DNA from: Serripes groenlandicus
Taxonomy: Eukaryota > Mollusca > Bivalvia > Cardiida > Cardiidae
Assembly (NCBI GenBank): GCA_031761405.1
Contig: JASEVX010000006.1
Span: 27,919,533 to 27,983,532 of the forward strand
Direction: 5' to 3'
Length of the DNA: 64,000 nucleotides
The translations under genes were made by a program, and so were the position numbers. Numbering within the stretch: position 1 is the first letter of the stretch; the number at the start of each line of letters is the position of its first letter. The notes under the pieces are model-generated. The model had not been told where the DNA came from, did no database searches, and saw nothing but the letters and a program-made list of their open reading frames with translations. Positions 36,352-48,536 of this stretch are shown here, piece by piece.

Positions 36352-37528
36352 CTAACAAATCAAAAGTAGAAAGTCTTCTTCTTTTAGATTACATCTATTA
36401 CTAATAAATATAATTAACCTGGTTTAGCTCACCTTAGCGCAAAATGTTACATGTGAACCTTTTCGATCAATTTGTGTTCATCGTCAAACATTCGTCAACA
36501 ATTTCATTTAATGACATTTTATTTATTTATTGCTTTATTTCAGTTAATGAAATACATTACATTGCACATTGTAACATATAATACATATAGGGATTTGTTA
36601 TCATAATAAGTATGTTATATAATGAGTTTGTATTGTATACTTTGTATACTTTGACATGTACATTTTAATCTGATCAGTATCTTCACATTCAATCTCATTT
36701 CTTATTGTCACTGTATTATATGATAGGATCAATCAGTTAATATTGAAATTTTAATTTTATTATGGTACTCGTAAATGTGCACGTTTTGCTAGTTGTATAT
36801 AATTGTATGTTATTTACCTCATGCACATTTGCCTGAATGTAATGCTATACAGTTTATTGTATTGTTATAAACGATAAAAATGATTTGCATAACTGAGCTT
36901 ATCATGTATAATTTCATTGTAAGACCAATGTTTCCTGAACAACATTGACATCTTTAGGCATACCTATGGATACCATAACTATTTTGAATCAGAGTCACTG
37001 TTTAAATTGATTCTTTAAACAAAATCCTTTTAGTATTATTGTTTAGTGAATGGGTTCTGTTTCTAAAACTTTAAAAACAAATCAAAGTTGTCTAATTTGG
37101 ATGTTTTTAATAGACAGTAAAGGCTTTTTTCTATGTCTGATATACTCTGCAGAATTTCATGAGTGATACATGTACATGGTTCAGATATTTGCCTTGTTCT
37201 TACTCCCAAGATACCAAGAATCTGAAACATTCATAGAACGGTAGACCAGTTAACATCTTCCAGGAAGAATCAACTTCCGTGCAGAATTCATGTTGATTTT
37301 TTCAAAAAAAAATATAAAAACTATCGAATTTGTCTTCTGCTTGTTGCATTTTGTAATCATTTCACACATAAGCTAACCGACTAAAGAAACGCATAGCAAG
37401 GTATCTTCTCCTCTTAAAGCAGATGTCCGACTTTGAAATGTAATATCAAAAAGCTGTCTGTTTTTGAATATATATAATCTCAAAAGGAAGAAACTTAAGT
37501 AACCCTTTACTGGATACGCCATATCGTA

Positions 37529-37586
37529 ACTGATTGGCCAAACATCATGTCCGTCAAGGAATGTGGCACTTCCAATCTATATAATG
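37529..37586 (+). promoter_or_regulatory. CCAAT/TATA-like module in intron 3 of gene B
   Basis: 'AACTGATTGGCCAAAC' (NF-Y-like) is followed about 46 bp later by 'CTATATAATG'. It is almost identical to 9137-9190. The orientation is antisense to the gene. Confidence 0.3.
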
Positions 37587-37682
37587 TATAATGTAACAAT
37601 GAAAAGCTTTTTCTCTGAAAGAATATGTCCGATATTGAAAAATATTCACAACTCCTATACGACCATCCACCGAAATATCTAA

Positions 37683-38952
37683 CAAGAGGCCCATGAGGGC
37701 CTATGCTCTACTGGGATGGGTTTTTGGTCATTTTCAATCCAGGGCATTTATGTATGGTGAAGATCGGATAGTAAATGGAAGCTCTATTGTGTTCACAAGC
37801 TGTATTATAGCAATTTTGATAATTTCAAGGGCCATAATCCAGTCATGCAAGGGCACGTCCGAGCTCTCATCAATATTTAACTACTATCTAAGTTTGGTGA
37901 ATATCGGATAGTAAATGGAGCATCTATTGTGGTCACAAGCTCTATTATAGCAATTTTGGCAAATTCAAGGGCCATAATCCAGCCTTGCATTGGCGGATCT
38001 AGCTGGTTTGTATAAGTTTGATGGAGATACAATCAAAACTGAAGACTTATCGCGTTCACAAGCTGTTTAATAGCAATTTTGACAACTTCAAGGGTTGTAA
38101 TCCAGCCTTGCGTGGGCGGATCTGGCTGGTTTGTTAAGGAAACCAAGCTCTCATCAATATTTAACTACTATCTAAGTTTGGTGAAGATCGAATAGTAAAT
38201 GAAGGCTCTATTGTGTTCATAAGCTGTATTATAACGATTCTGACAATTTCAAGAGCGAGCCACAATCCAGTCTTGCATGGGCGGATCAGGCTGGTTAGCG
38301 AAAGGAACCGAGCTCTCATCAATATTTAACTACTATCTAAGTTTGGTGAAGATAGAATAGTAAATGAAGGCTATATTGTGTTCACAAGCTGTATTATAGC
38401 AATTTTGACAATTTCAAGGGCCATAATCCAGTCTTGCATGGGCGGATCTGGCTTGTTAGCGAAAGGAACTGGGCTCTTATGGATATCTAACTACTGTAAA
38501 AGTTTGATGGAGATACAATCAAAACCGAAGACTTTATCGCGTGCACAACTTGTATTATAGCAATTCTGACAACTTCAAGGGCCATAATCCAGTCATGCAA
38601 GTGCACATCTGGCTGGTTTTCGAAAGTAACCAAGCTCTCATCAATAGTTAACTACTTTCTAAGTTTGGTGAAGATCAGATAGTAAATGGAGCCTCTATTG
38701 TGTTCACAAGCTTTAATATAGCAATTTTGCCAATTTCAAGGGCCATAATCCAGTCTTGCATGGGCGGATCTGGATTGTTTGCGAAAGGAACCGAGCTCTC
38801 ATGGAAATCTAACTACTGTATAAGTTTGATTGAGATAAAATCAAAACTGAAGACTGTATCTGGTTCACAAGCAATTGTTTACGGACGCACAGACGCACGG
38901 ACGACGGACACCACACTACAGCATAAGCTCTTCTGGCCTTTGGCCAGTAGAG
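37683..38952 (+). mobile_element. 'CAAGAGGCCCATGAGGGCC' element with tandem core, with empty site
   Basis: The left end is 'CAAGAGGCCCATGAGGGCC' and the right end 'CTGGCCTTTGGCCAGTAGAG'. It is flanked by CTAA on both sides (37679-37682 and 38953-38956). Gene A at 9288-9300 has the uninterrupted sequence 'AAAGAACTAAAACCAAATT', i.e. one CTAA. The body has about seven units of 120-165 bp with 'TATTATAGCAATTTTG' and 'AAGGGCCATAATCCAGTC', then 'GACGCACGGACGACGGAC'. No coding capacity. Frames over 37693-38972 are repeat read-through. Confidence 0.82.
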
Positions 38953-39258
38953 CTAAAAACCAAATTAATTGACAAAAGACAATAGCCAACAGGAACCCAT
39001 GACAAAAACCCTACTTTATAAAATAGAACTGATTCTCTTCTGACATTAGTTGCTGATTTTATACGCTATTACCTTAATAATAGCCATGTAACCTTAAACA
39101 ACAATTTATTATGACATTTTGATTGGCCACAACAGGGAATATTGCGGACCCATTGTTTTTTGATAGCTAATGATATTTATTATGAAGACCACATGACCCG
39201 GTAATTATTATTCTGAAATATTAAAACAATTAAATAACTAAAACCACACAAAACTTAC

Positions 39259-39406
39259 CCCCACAGTCAATGAGAATATACGTTGACCCAGGTTTCAAAC
39301 AAGCTAAAATACTACCGTAATATTTGTCTACAGGTAAGTGTTTGCGGAATGCTGACGCCGCTTCAGGTTCTAAAACGATCGTTAGGTCGAAACTGTTTAT
39401 TCCAGC
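39259..39406 (-). pseudogene. HSPA12-like: Gene B exon 3
   Basis: 148 nt, open, one codon shorter than gene A in the variable loop before 'LKPGSTYILIDCGG'. The phase-1 donor GTAAGT is conserved. Confidence 0.85.
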
Positions 39407-39672
39407 CTGTAAATTAATTCCTCAAATGTCATCATTTCCATTTCTTGAGATTTGAGACAGGTGGCAATTTAAACAAACTATCCAACATGAATTAACTGCC
39501 CTAAGAATAAACAAGACGCCTAACTTCCGTTGATACTGTCCTACTTGTCAATCGGTTTTTACAATAGCTTTTTATTTGTCAAAATATTTATCTGCAAATA
39601 CAATAGAATCGAATAACTTAAACCTAATGATATCGGAATAAAACAATCATTTACGAAGTACTTAAAAGATAC

Positions 39673-39894
39673 CTTGATAGCAGCTTCTCTCATAAACTGT
39701 TTTGCTTTCTCGTTCCATAACGCTGGCACAGTAAGGCACCAATGAAAGTCTGTAACACTCAGACCGTCTTTAATCTTACTACTACACTCTCTCATCAGAT
39801 CGTCCTTCAAGTATTGAAGCGCTAATTGAAATACCCGGATAGCTTGAAGTCGATTGCCGTTTTCTGCTTCTAGTGTCATGTCTCTTGATATGGT
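39673..39894 (-). pseudogene. HSPA12-like: Gene B exon 2
   Basis: 222 nt, open, and very close to gene A exon 2; it carries 'LTVPALWNEKAKQFMREA'. Its splice sites are the same. Confidence 0.85.
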
Positions 39895-40622
39895 CTGAGG
39901 AAATAAATCAAATTAAAGGATCATTTTGCACGTGCAATTGTGTTTAAGACGTTGTTAGTCCTTATTCGTTGATACTTTTAATCACCGATTTAAACATAAT
40001 GGGTCACAAGTTGTTAGTCATATGTAATAACAAGAGTGTTCAAAGGAACACTTGGTCGCCTGCAAGTATGTCAATAAGTGAAATCGTGACAGATAGATAT
40101 ACAGACAAACGATTTTGTGTTTCGCTACTGAGACAACGACCCATAAATGATTTGTGTATGATTTTAGAAATATTATCTGGTCTGTAATGTTCCCTAGTGG
40201 TTAAACTAGTATTAGACAATAAAGGATTTTTTTTACGTGTAATAGGTCCTTCGTGGAGATAAATTCTAACGGGTCACCCACCAATGCACACATGCGTTGT
40301 ACGTTACTTTTAGAAAAATTCGGCCACTCCACCAAAGCCGTCTCTTACAGTAAGGCTATAGCTGTGGTCTGTGTACCTATATCCCCATTCCCGTTACAAT
40401 TATCTCATGACGGTCGTTAACATGGACCAAAGCATCTTGTCCGGTGTCTTCATCCAAGGTTAAAGAAAATAGAAGTTACCAGCTGTTATATTTTCGCAAA
40501 GGATATGATTTCATATAATGATCATTTCTTTAAAGCATCAAACACACTATGCTTAGGTGATAAAAGAATATGTGAATAAAAAGTATGTTGTTATTTTAAG
40601 TGATGACAAGTTACAAACATAC

Positions 40623-40927
40623 TCCCTGTTTATAAAGCATCATCTTGAACCTTTGGAAATAGTAATAGTTGTGATGTCCCTCGTCTTCTACCAAGGAAAT
40701 ATATTTGTCTTCAGCGTCGTAACCAAAAGCTTCAAATGTTTTTTTACATCAGGATTGATTAGCAAAGCTGTTGGTGTTTTCATGGAGATGTAGTCTCCGT
40801 TACTCCAGTTTTTAGCTGTTGCATTTGACGGGTCCCGTTCATAGTCGTGTCTGAGAGAAAATGCCCATCCAGAAAACGTAGTTCCAAAATCTATGGCCGC
40901 GACAGCAAGGTGAATTCTGCTGGCCAT
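40623..40927 (-). pseudogene. HSPA12-like: Gene B exon 1 (frameshift)
   Basis: 305 nt against 303 in genes A and C. It opens normally with 'MASRIHLAVAAIDFGTTFSG'; frame is lost after 'LINPD' in the stretch corresponding to 'GKTVEAFGYDAE'. Confidence 0.85.
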
Positions 40928-41235
40928 TAATAGCTGTTAGTTTCTGATATAAAGAACACATTTGTATAATTCCGTTACTATGTTAGTACGCGTGGATATC
41001 TACAAAAGTTAGCTTCATCGAACATGTTGCGTTGCCATTCTATAAAAGTAACAAATTCAATGCAATAGTGAAAAGGGAAAGTACATGTAGGAGGTATAAA
41101 AAATAAGCTTTTATAGAAACAAGTTATAAGAACAAACATGAATGGTTTCAACAGTTGTTGACGGACAATAACATGATCAGGAAGGTAAGATGAGCGGTGA
41201 CTCAACAGATGGATTTTAAGCATAATTCAATTACA

Positions 41236-42134
41236 TTTTTAGATCACCTAGAGCCAAAGGCTCAAGGTGAGCTATTCTGATCACTTTTTGTTCGTCGTCC
41301 GTCGTCCGTCCGTCGTTAACATTTAGCATTTAGATCATCTCCTCCTTAACCACATGACCAATTTCAACCAAACTTCAAAGGAATGTTCCTTTGGTGGACT
41401 TCTTTCAAAATCGTTCACAGATTTAAATTCCATCGAGAACTTTGGTTGCTGCGGCATCAGAGAAGGGGACAATTGCCTAATCTTAAAAAATATTCTTGTC
41501 CAAAAGTACTGGCCCGATTTATAAAAATATTTTGCACAAATGTTCCTTGGGGCACAATTTACCAAGATTGTTCAAATATATCCCATCTGTTAAAAAACAT
41601 GGCCGCCAGGGGCGGAGCTTGTTTTACGTATATGTGCATTGTTAAAACTTTAAAAACTTTCTTGTCCGATTTGAATATTATTTTGCACAAACGTTCCTTG
41701 GGGCACCTTTTACCAAGATTGTTCAAATATTTCCGATCCGTTGAAAAACATGGCCGCCATGGGGCGGAGCTTGTTTTCCTTATATGTGCATTGTTAACAT
41801 TTTAAAAATCTTCTTGTCCAAAAGTACTGGCCCGAGTTGAAAATTATTTTGCAAATATATCCCATCTGTTAAAAAACATGGCCGCCAGGGGCGGAGCTTG
41901 TTTTACGTATATGTGCATTGTTAAAACTTTAAAAACTTTCTTGTCCGATTTGAATATTATTTTGCACAAACGTTCCTTAATTGGGGCACCCTTTACCAAG
42001 ATTGTTCAAATATTTCCGATCCGTTGAAAAACATTGCCGCCAGGGGGCTGAGCTTGTTTACCTTTATTTGCAGTTGCATTTTATACTATAATATCACTCA
42101 GGTGATCGTTTTAGGGCCATCTTGTCCCTCTTGT
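41236..42134 (+). mobile_element. AGATCACC bivalve repeat with dimeric tandem core
   Basis: It starts 'TTTTTAGATCACCTAGAGCC' with a partly palindromic head and 'CGTCGTCCGTCGTCCGTCC', and ends 'CACTCAGGTGATCG ... TCTTGTCCCTC'. The core (41490-42050) has four units of about 150 bp; units 1-2 and 3-4 are nearly identical as dimers. The 140-codon frame at 41383-41805 follows this periodicity and is not a gene. Confidence 0.75.
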
Positions 42135-42385
42135 TGAAGAATTGGTTGATTGATTGGGGTTTAACGCCGTTTTTAAAAAAAATTCAATCATATCACGGCG
42201 ACCAGTTCACCTACTCATGCGTTTCCTAATTTGCACACACCAGTACACCACACAACATACTTTCCGAGCAACTGGTTGCTTTTCCACATATACTTTTAAA
42301 CATCCCATTGGTGAAAGACGAATGACGCAGGTCACAATGACTTTTGTTAAACTATGGAATGAATGTTGGCCGACATTTTTGAAGA
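42135..42385 (-). mobile_element. SINE fragment, minus strand
   Basis: It begins with the tail complement 'TTGGGGTTTAACGCCGTTTT', then 'ATATCACGGCGACCAGTTC', as in the copy at 55945. The tRNA-like head is missing beyond 'GGCCGACATTTTTG'. Confidence 0.55.
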
Positions 42386-43077
42386 AGATAAACAACAAGA
42401 TGTAGTGTAAGCTTTGCCTGCTACACCTGCTGTTTGTTGATTCAGCTTATGTATTGCTATTTGTGTCTAGTATTAATGCGCATATAATTTAACCAGTGCG
42501 CATGTAATGGTGGCGCGATATAAATAACATCCATATTTGGTTAATTCTAAGTCAATTTAATGCGCGGAATTCTTTATTTATTAATTTGATATTACCCTCA
42601 AAATGGTGAAGGGGTTAATCCGTAATGACCAGCTATTATCAATTTGATTTGAATAATTAAAAAACTTTATTTACTTTAGGATAGTGTATATAGAAAAAGA
42701 CTGATAGCACGATAGTTTTTAACGTGAAAAGCAAATGTTAGCAGAATAAAGAAGATTCACATATCGAGTAGGCTTCAGCAAATACAACACATACACTTTT
42801 ACATATGAGTCATGCCAGTTCAAAAATAAAATACATTTTGCCATTCAACCAAGTTTTAGGATGATGACACACGGATTCCATCATGTGAAGAAATACAATA
42901 GCTTTTATTTGTTTTCACTGTTTTAACTTTGAATCTAAAATGATTGATTAATATGGATTTATATGTTTGTATTTGGAAAGGGCAAGGCTGACATGTTAAG
43001 TGGTTCTTCATATGTCTATGGTGGCATATGTCTGCAACGAGATAACTAGATCACGATAAAAATTATAATTTCCTGGA

Positions 43078-44200
43078 TTTTAAGACCACCTGAGCATCGT
43101 CCGTGATCGTCTGACGTCCTTCCGTCGTTAACGCTTAGCTTTAAACGACATCTCATATTAAATCAATTGACCAATAACATCAACATTTCATAGGAATGTT
43201 CATGTGGTGGTCCTCCTTCAAAAGTATTCAAAGATTTAAATTTGTATGTAGAACTTTGGTTTCTGTGGCATTAAGCATGGAAACGCCGGTTCTCGAACCT
43301 CTTAACATTTATCAGGGCTCATGGGAATACTTATAATTTCATGTCAAAATCCAACAATACTGACGATTAAATTCAACAATTTATGTGTAATTCAACAAAG
43401 CATCGGTTCACATATGTTATTAAGTATAATGCGTTTTTGGAAATATATAAACAGTCCTTGAACTAAAGGTTCGAGAATAGGTACGGTTCGAGATCAGGGA
43501 CCTGTACGATAAAAGAGGGGAAATATCAAACTTTCCTTCGATGATCCTCTTCATAAATTGTTCAAGTCATATTCATTGGATGAAAACATGGCGGCCATGT
43601 GACATTAAAATAGCGCTTGTCAGATTTAAATATAAATGTATAAACAAGTTCCTACAGTGACCCTTTACATTCTTTTTCCAAGCAATAATGATTTGTTGAA
43701 AGACATAAAATACAGGTGACATCAGAAAACGGTCAAAATTAATTATTAGCTTCAGCTCCTCCTTATCCACTTGACCAATTTGTCTGTGGGGGTCTTCTTT
43801 CAAAATTGTTCAAAGGTATACATTATATACAAAACTTCGGTGGCCGCGGATTCAGAAAGGAAGAATATTCCATAACTTTAAGATTCTTCTTCTCTGAATC
43901 TGCTTGTCTGATGCCAAGATATTTTGGTTGAAATGGTTCTTGAGTGACCCTCTACATAAATTGTTTTAGTCATATTGATTGGTTGAAAAATATGGCTGTC
44001 AGACGGAAACAGAAAAGGGGCAAAACGACACAAAATAACATTCTATTCCATTCTTATTAAAGTAAAGGAGTGATTTCAAGATAATTGAGCAGAAATGTTC
44101 TTTAAGTGACACTGGACATACTTTGTTCAAGCCATATTGATTGAATGAATGAAACAGATAGCTGCCTTTAGGGCGATCTTTTCCCTCGTGATTTATGCAA
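43078..44200 (+). mobile_element. AGATCACC-type bivalve repeat, degraded
   Basis: The head 'AAGACCACCTGAGCATCGTCCGTG' and 'CCGTCGTTAACGCTTAGC' match the element at 41236. Later parts ('GGTTGAAAAATATGGCTG', 'CTTTAGGGCGATCTTTTCCCTC') match its core and end. Unrelated DNA at about 43285-43550 interrupts it. Confidence 0.55.
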
Positions 44201-44559
44201 AATTTATCATGGTTGATTTGTGTTATCTAGTTTTCTTTTTTTATTTCCTGCAGATTTTTAACGCAAAATTTCATGTAAGTGCTTGGAACTGACATAATAG
44301 AACCTGATAAACTTATCGCGAGATCTAAAGAGTTCTTGATATATCTATCGCAATGATCAAATCAAGCATGTCCAGTTCATTCTATACACATTTACGATGA
44401 GTTTTGACTCAATTTAAACTCAATGTCATATATTCAATGCATTTTGGTGAAGGTAAACACTCATATTTCTACGCAAAAGTGTTAGGGAGATATTTGAACG
44501 CGGATGCATTTGGCGTTATTTGACCTAAAATGAGCGGGATAAAATGTCCACGATATTCT

Positions 44560-45300
44560 GTAATCTGTCTTAATATCATGATAGCTATCTATCTCGCGAC
44601 AAACATATGCCAGCATACATATCCATTGTCGAATCACTTTGGAATCGGTAAATCCAAATGGCATAGCCTTTTGTTTATATTGAAACTGTATTACAATAAT
44701 GAAAACGTAAAACCAAAGTGATTTGAAACATTCTTCGGATAATTGAAATTAATAGCATAAAAACAGTACCTGTGTGAATTGAACTTGTCCCGGAAGTGTA
44801 TTTATCAAATGTGTATTGTGATTTAGACAAGTATGTACTTTCACACTTTACGATAAGATACTATTAAACCTCGTCCAGAGATAGTTATTTTAATGCACCT
44901 GTATACAGTATATACTTGGGCGAACCTGTTCATTCGCAAAGAAGTCTAAGCAGAGCCTGACGGTCTGCATGTAACTTAGGCATCCTACATACATTGTTTG
45001 ACAAAATCTAGAAGCCTAGCCCCACTCAGTTTGCTTCAAATAAACATTAAATGATGTCAAAGTGAAGTGTCATTTATCGCAAAACGCGGGTCATATTTAT
45101 TTTGTACATATCAGTACTTGAGTCTCGTTTGAGTCGCGTCAGCAGAAAACCGATCATCGGGAATGTACTATCTTTGGCGGTCCAGACTGTGCAGTCTGAC
45201 CCGCATCTTATCTGTTGCAACAAGCATCCTGGAATACTTTGGAGAATGAAACTGACCAAAGTAAGATTGATGCATATAATTTTAACAGCATAACTCCTTT
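44560..45300. repeat. Outer flank block of unit B
   Basis: It aligns with 18650-19620 and 58505-59215. Landmarks are 'CAGTACTTGAGTCTCGTT', 'GTCAAAGTGAAGTGTCA' and 'GAATGAAACTGACCAAAGT'. Non-coding. Confidence 0.7.
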
Positions 45301-46080
45301 ATTTTCCTTCTTTTCTTCTTCTCCTTCCTCTTCTTCATCTCCGTTTTGTCCTCTTTATTTTACTCATTTTCTTCTTCTTCTTTGTCTTCACTTGTTCTAC
45401 GTCTTCTCTAAATCAGTATTATCTTCTTCTTTTTTAAGTATTATTATTAGCATTATCATTATATGTGCTAAATATGAAATACGTGTAAATTCATATACCA
45501 CTTATACCCGTACATGTGAACTACCATTACTCGACAAGTAGAATTCTAGATCTGCATTAACAATAAAACAATTAGTTGAACATCAGTGAAAGTAGTGATT
45601 CCAGTTTTTCACTGATTGCTGTTTAAAAGAAATCCGGATAACAACTGCTATATTATATTTTGCAATCAACACATTCATGCATGGCGCGTGAAATGCATAG
45701 GCTGTATATCGATTTATTTAGATTAATATAAATATTGATCACATGCTCTCCAAGGCTTTAGGTATACTAAAATAACATCGGTTGAAGAAAGACCTTAATA
45801 TCATTAGTTTCACTCCTGTCCCTGAGACGTTTACGCAGAAGACATGAATATACTAAAGAGAGGCAGCTACCTAATGTGTACCACGGTTACTATTGCCCTC
45901 GTTTGTGTCGCTCACGTTATGCAAAGAAAACCTTTCCTTCCAATCAGGTTGACGGAAATGCCTCAGAATCAAAACCAATGTCGTAAGAGTCAGTCAAAAA
46001 AACTGCTATTATATGACCAATAGAGATAAAATATTCGCATATCATTTAATCAAAAAGATATGCTTTCCTCTAAGCCGCGT
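45300..46080. other. CTT/CT-rich tract and spacer, no gene recognised
   Basis: 45300-45430 is a pyrimidine-rich remnant of the microsatellite that opens each unit. After it no pre-gene block or gene follows. The rest is A+T-rich and unassigned. Confidence 0.4.
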
Positions 46081-46462
46081 TTATCTTTTGAAATTAAAGG
46101 GTTCGTACAATTGACTAAACTCCGGGTGAACATATGACGTGTTTAAAAGTGCTAAAAAATCGTCTGCATTTTGATTTGGCGCGCAGTTTATACCGTCTGT
46201 TTTAATTGTGATATAGTTGGAAATGGTCGGTTCTGATTTCACTGTTATTATTTCTCTAAGAAAAATAATTCCAAACTTCTCGCCGGCTTTCGGGCTCTGA
46301 AAACCCTTCCCAGGACCGAAGAACAGTAAGCTTGGGATGAACACATTGATCACAGCCGAGAAGAACACTCTCTGAAGTAGTGGACCAGAGTGAAAGCAAC
46401 CTTGTAATTCTGTTTACGCTATTATAGAATTCGGTTCGATCGTCAAATCGAGATATAATCAC
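46081..46462 (-). pseudogene. Two overlapping minus-strand ORFs, unrecognised
   Basis: One frame (46462-46256) starts 'MIISRFDDRTEFYNSVNR'; the other (46368-46081) ends 'HPEFSQLYEPFNFKR'. The composition looks protein-like and not like a repeat, and the two could be one coding segment split by a frameshift near 46300. I do not recognise the family and no splice context is evident. Confidence 0.25.
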
Positions 46463-46654
46463 ACAAAGCTTCCATTTTTAGTCTTACTGTAACAGCTGGT
46501 CAAAGAGTTCCGGTTTCATGAATGCCATATGGCACATCTAAACAATATGGCGACAATCTCTGCCTTTGGTCGACATGTACCTAAGTTTGAGGTTTAACAA
46601 GATTGACTATCCACCAAAAAGTCTAGAAATGTCAACAGGTCATACCTCCTCAAC

Positions 46655-47250
46655 ATATGGTTGAACATAAAAAAAAAAAAAATACAGATGGCAGTAAAGA
46701 TATAGATCAGGCAGTTGCAGCACCAATGGTCATACTATCAAAACAAATAACAGCCAACAAAAAAAAAGACGTTGCAACAAGCTATCAATCTATCAATCTA
46801 TGCTGCCGAGCTAACCGCAATCCAAAATGCCTTAAACTATACAATTGTCAACTAGCCACACAAAGTTGTTATTCTGTCTGACTCTCTATCTTCCCTACCA
46901 TCAATTAACTGAAGGAATTGCAGCTTTAGGCCTAATTTCGTAGAAAATATTATCTCCCTCCATGAACAGTTACAAGTAAATAAAAAACAATCTAAATATA
47001 TGTGGTTTCCAGCTTATGTCGACTTACGTGGAAACTAGTTAAAGAATAGAGCAGCGTCGGACGGAATAAAGTATTCTGTGGGTGATCAAATTACTCTTAC
47101 AATAACACAACTATACTCCATTTTAGGAGAAAAATCTAAATGCTTGCTGATAATAAACAGAAGCAGTCTATTTGTCAGCAAGAAACCAGTCTTAAAAATG
47201 AATATCCCGTTCCACATAAACATATCGCTTAAAACACTAGTACGTTTTAA
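46655..47250 (+). pseudogene. Decayed RNase H domain of a non-LTR retrotransposon (LINE)
   Basis: Read across frameshifts, the catalytic blocks of a LINE-type RNase H appear in order: 'TDGSK' (46685), 'AELTAIQNAL' (46806), 'LSDSLSSLPSI' (46874) and 'WFPAYVDLRGN' (47001). The last corresponds to the usual 'WVPAHVGIxGN', with the histidine changed. Stops and frameshifts are frequent. RNase H of this type is found in the I/Jockey/R1-like LINE groups. It marks the C-terminal end of an ORF2, and the reverse transcriptase part is not present. Confidence 0.75.
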
Positions 47251-48210
47251 TCTATAGAAGTTCATTTTAGCTATCTCCACGTGGTAATGACGTCACACAC
47301 TTGTTCGTCTGCTAGAAAATTCACTTTCTTGTGAAAAACTGATTTTAACTGCCAGTTCGGCAATAACAGCATATGAATTAATAATATAAGTGCGACAAAC
47401 TTACAGAATGATATAACTGATATATCTAAATCGAAACTAACCATATTTGAATCATTTGTCTTTACACAGACATTTCGTATTTATTAGGGACACGACACTT
47501 CAGAGTGCTGTATATGTAAACCACATTTCACTTTTCTCGATACAATGGACACCATAGGTGAGGAAAATGACGTCTCTGCGAACGATATGTTTTAAAGCAT
47601 AATTAAAAGTAGACGGCTCCGTTAAATGAACTGGGCTAGAATATGGGAGATAGATATTGTAAACAGAAATGAAGAAAGGACGAGTTAATTCTCCTGATGT
47701 TGAGTTCAATACTTTTTCAAGTTATGACATTTGGTGTTTACTGTAATACAATGTTTATTTTATTAAAATAATATATACTACCTACTCATGATAGGGTGTC
47801 AGTCCATTATATGTAAATTGTGTTTGTTTATACATATTTAAATATGAGGGATTAAGACCCCACCCTTATGCCGGTGTTAATACCTAAATGGTAAGTGGGA
47901 GAAGCGAAGATGTTGAATATTTGTTATACGCCATCTGCGATGAACCCACTAGCTTAACACAGATAGTTCCATTTTCACCTTTTGTATCCTGCCTATTGTG
48001 TTAATGAAGAGGATCCACACGTCAACCTATTATACAATCATTGTAACAATGCATGGTCGGAGAAATGATTAAAATAACTGACGTGAATCGCTGTTATTTT
48101 GTCGAAATTAAAGTCTGCAAAAGAATATAGTCTGCAAGTGTACATTATCCATAACCACGTTAATTCAATAATCCTTTATTCGAACATCGGCATGCTATTT
48201 CTCCTCCTCA

Positions 48211-48536
48211 TTCTTCTTCTTCTTCTTCTTCTTCTTCTTCTTCTTCTTCTTCTTCTTCTTCTTCTTCTTTTCTTCTTCTTCTTCTTCTTCTTCTTCTTCT
48301 TCTTTTTCTTTTTCTTTTTCTTCTTCTTCTTCTTCTTCTTCTTCTTCTTCTTCTTTTTTTCTTCTTCTTCTTCTTCTTCTTCTTCTTTTTTTCTTCTTCT
48401 TCTTCTTCTTCTTCTTCTTCTTCTTCTTCTTCCTTCTTCTTCTTCTTCTTCTTCTTCTTCTTCTTCTTCTTCTTCTTCTTCTTCTTCTTCTTCTTCTTCT
48501 TCTTCTTCTTCTTCTTCTTCTTCTTCTTCTTCTTCT
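48211..48536 (+). repeat. (CTT)n microsatellite, about 326 bp
   Basis: Nearly pure CTT triplets with a few CTTTT and CTTC interruptions. It directly precedes the unit-start sequence 'CAATTCGGCAAGAATAGG'. The same place in units A' and B has only short CTT/ATT tracts, so the array expanded in this unit. The long Leu/Phe/Ser, Arg/Lys and Glu reading frames over it are artefacts. Confidence 0.97.

Larger units (their letters stand above)
36352..39258 (-). other. Intron 3 of pseudogene B
   Basis: It matches the ends of intron 3 of gene A and lacks that gene's 4.5 kb inserted block, but carries its own insertion at 37683-38952. The remainder is A+T-rich and non-coding. Confidence 0.7.
35282..40927 (-). 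pseudogene. HSPA12-like: Gene B: HSPA12-like, frameshifted pseudogene
   Basis: Exons align with genes A and C at 40927-40623, 39894-39673, 39406-39259 and 36351-35282. Every donor (GTATGT, GTATCT, GTAAGT) and acceptor AG is intact. Exon 1 has 2 extra bases in a T-rich run near 40738-40748, which ends the frame after about 79 codons. Exon 4 has a 1-base loss near 35950-35960 and a 1-base gain near 35690. The phosphate-1, phosphate-2 and adenosine motifs are still readable in pieces. The mix of intact splice sites and few lesions points to recent inactivation, or to base-call errors in homopolymers. An inserted repeat of 1.27 kb lies in intron 3. Confidence 0.85.

Noticed and set aside
37693..38972. 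Three similar small frames containing 'ISRAIIQSCMGGSG'
   Set aside because: Each is one unit of the tandem core of the element at 37683-38952 read in frame.
41383..41805. 140-codon + strand frame
   Set aside because: Its periodic composition follows the tandem core of a dispersed repeat, and it has no domain.
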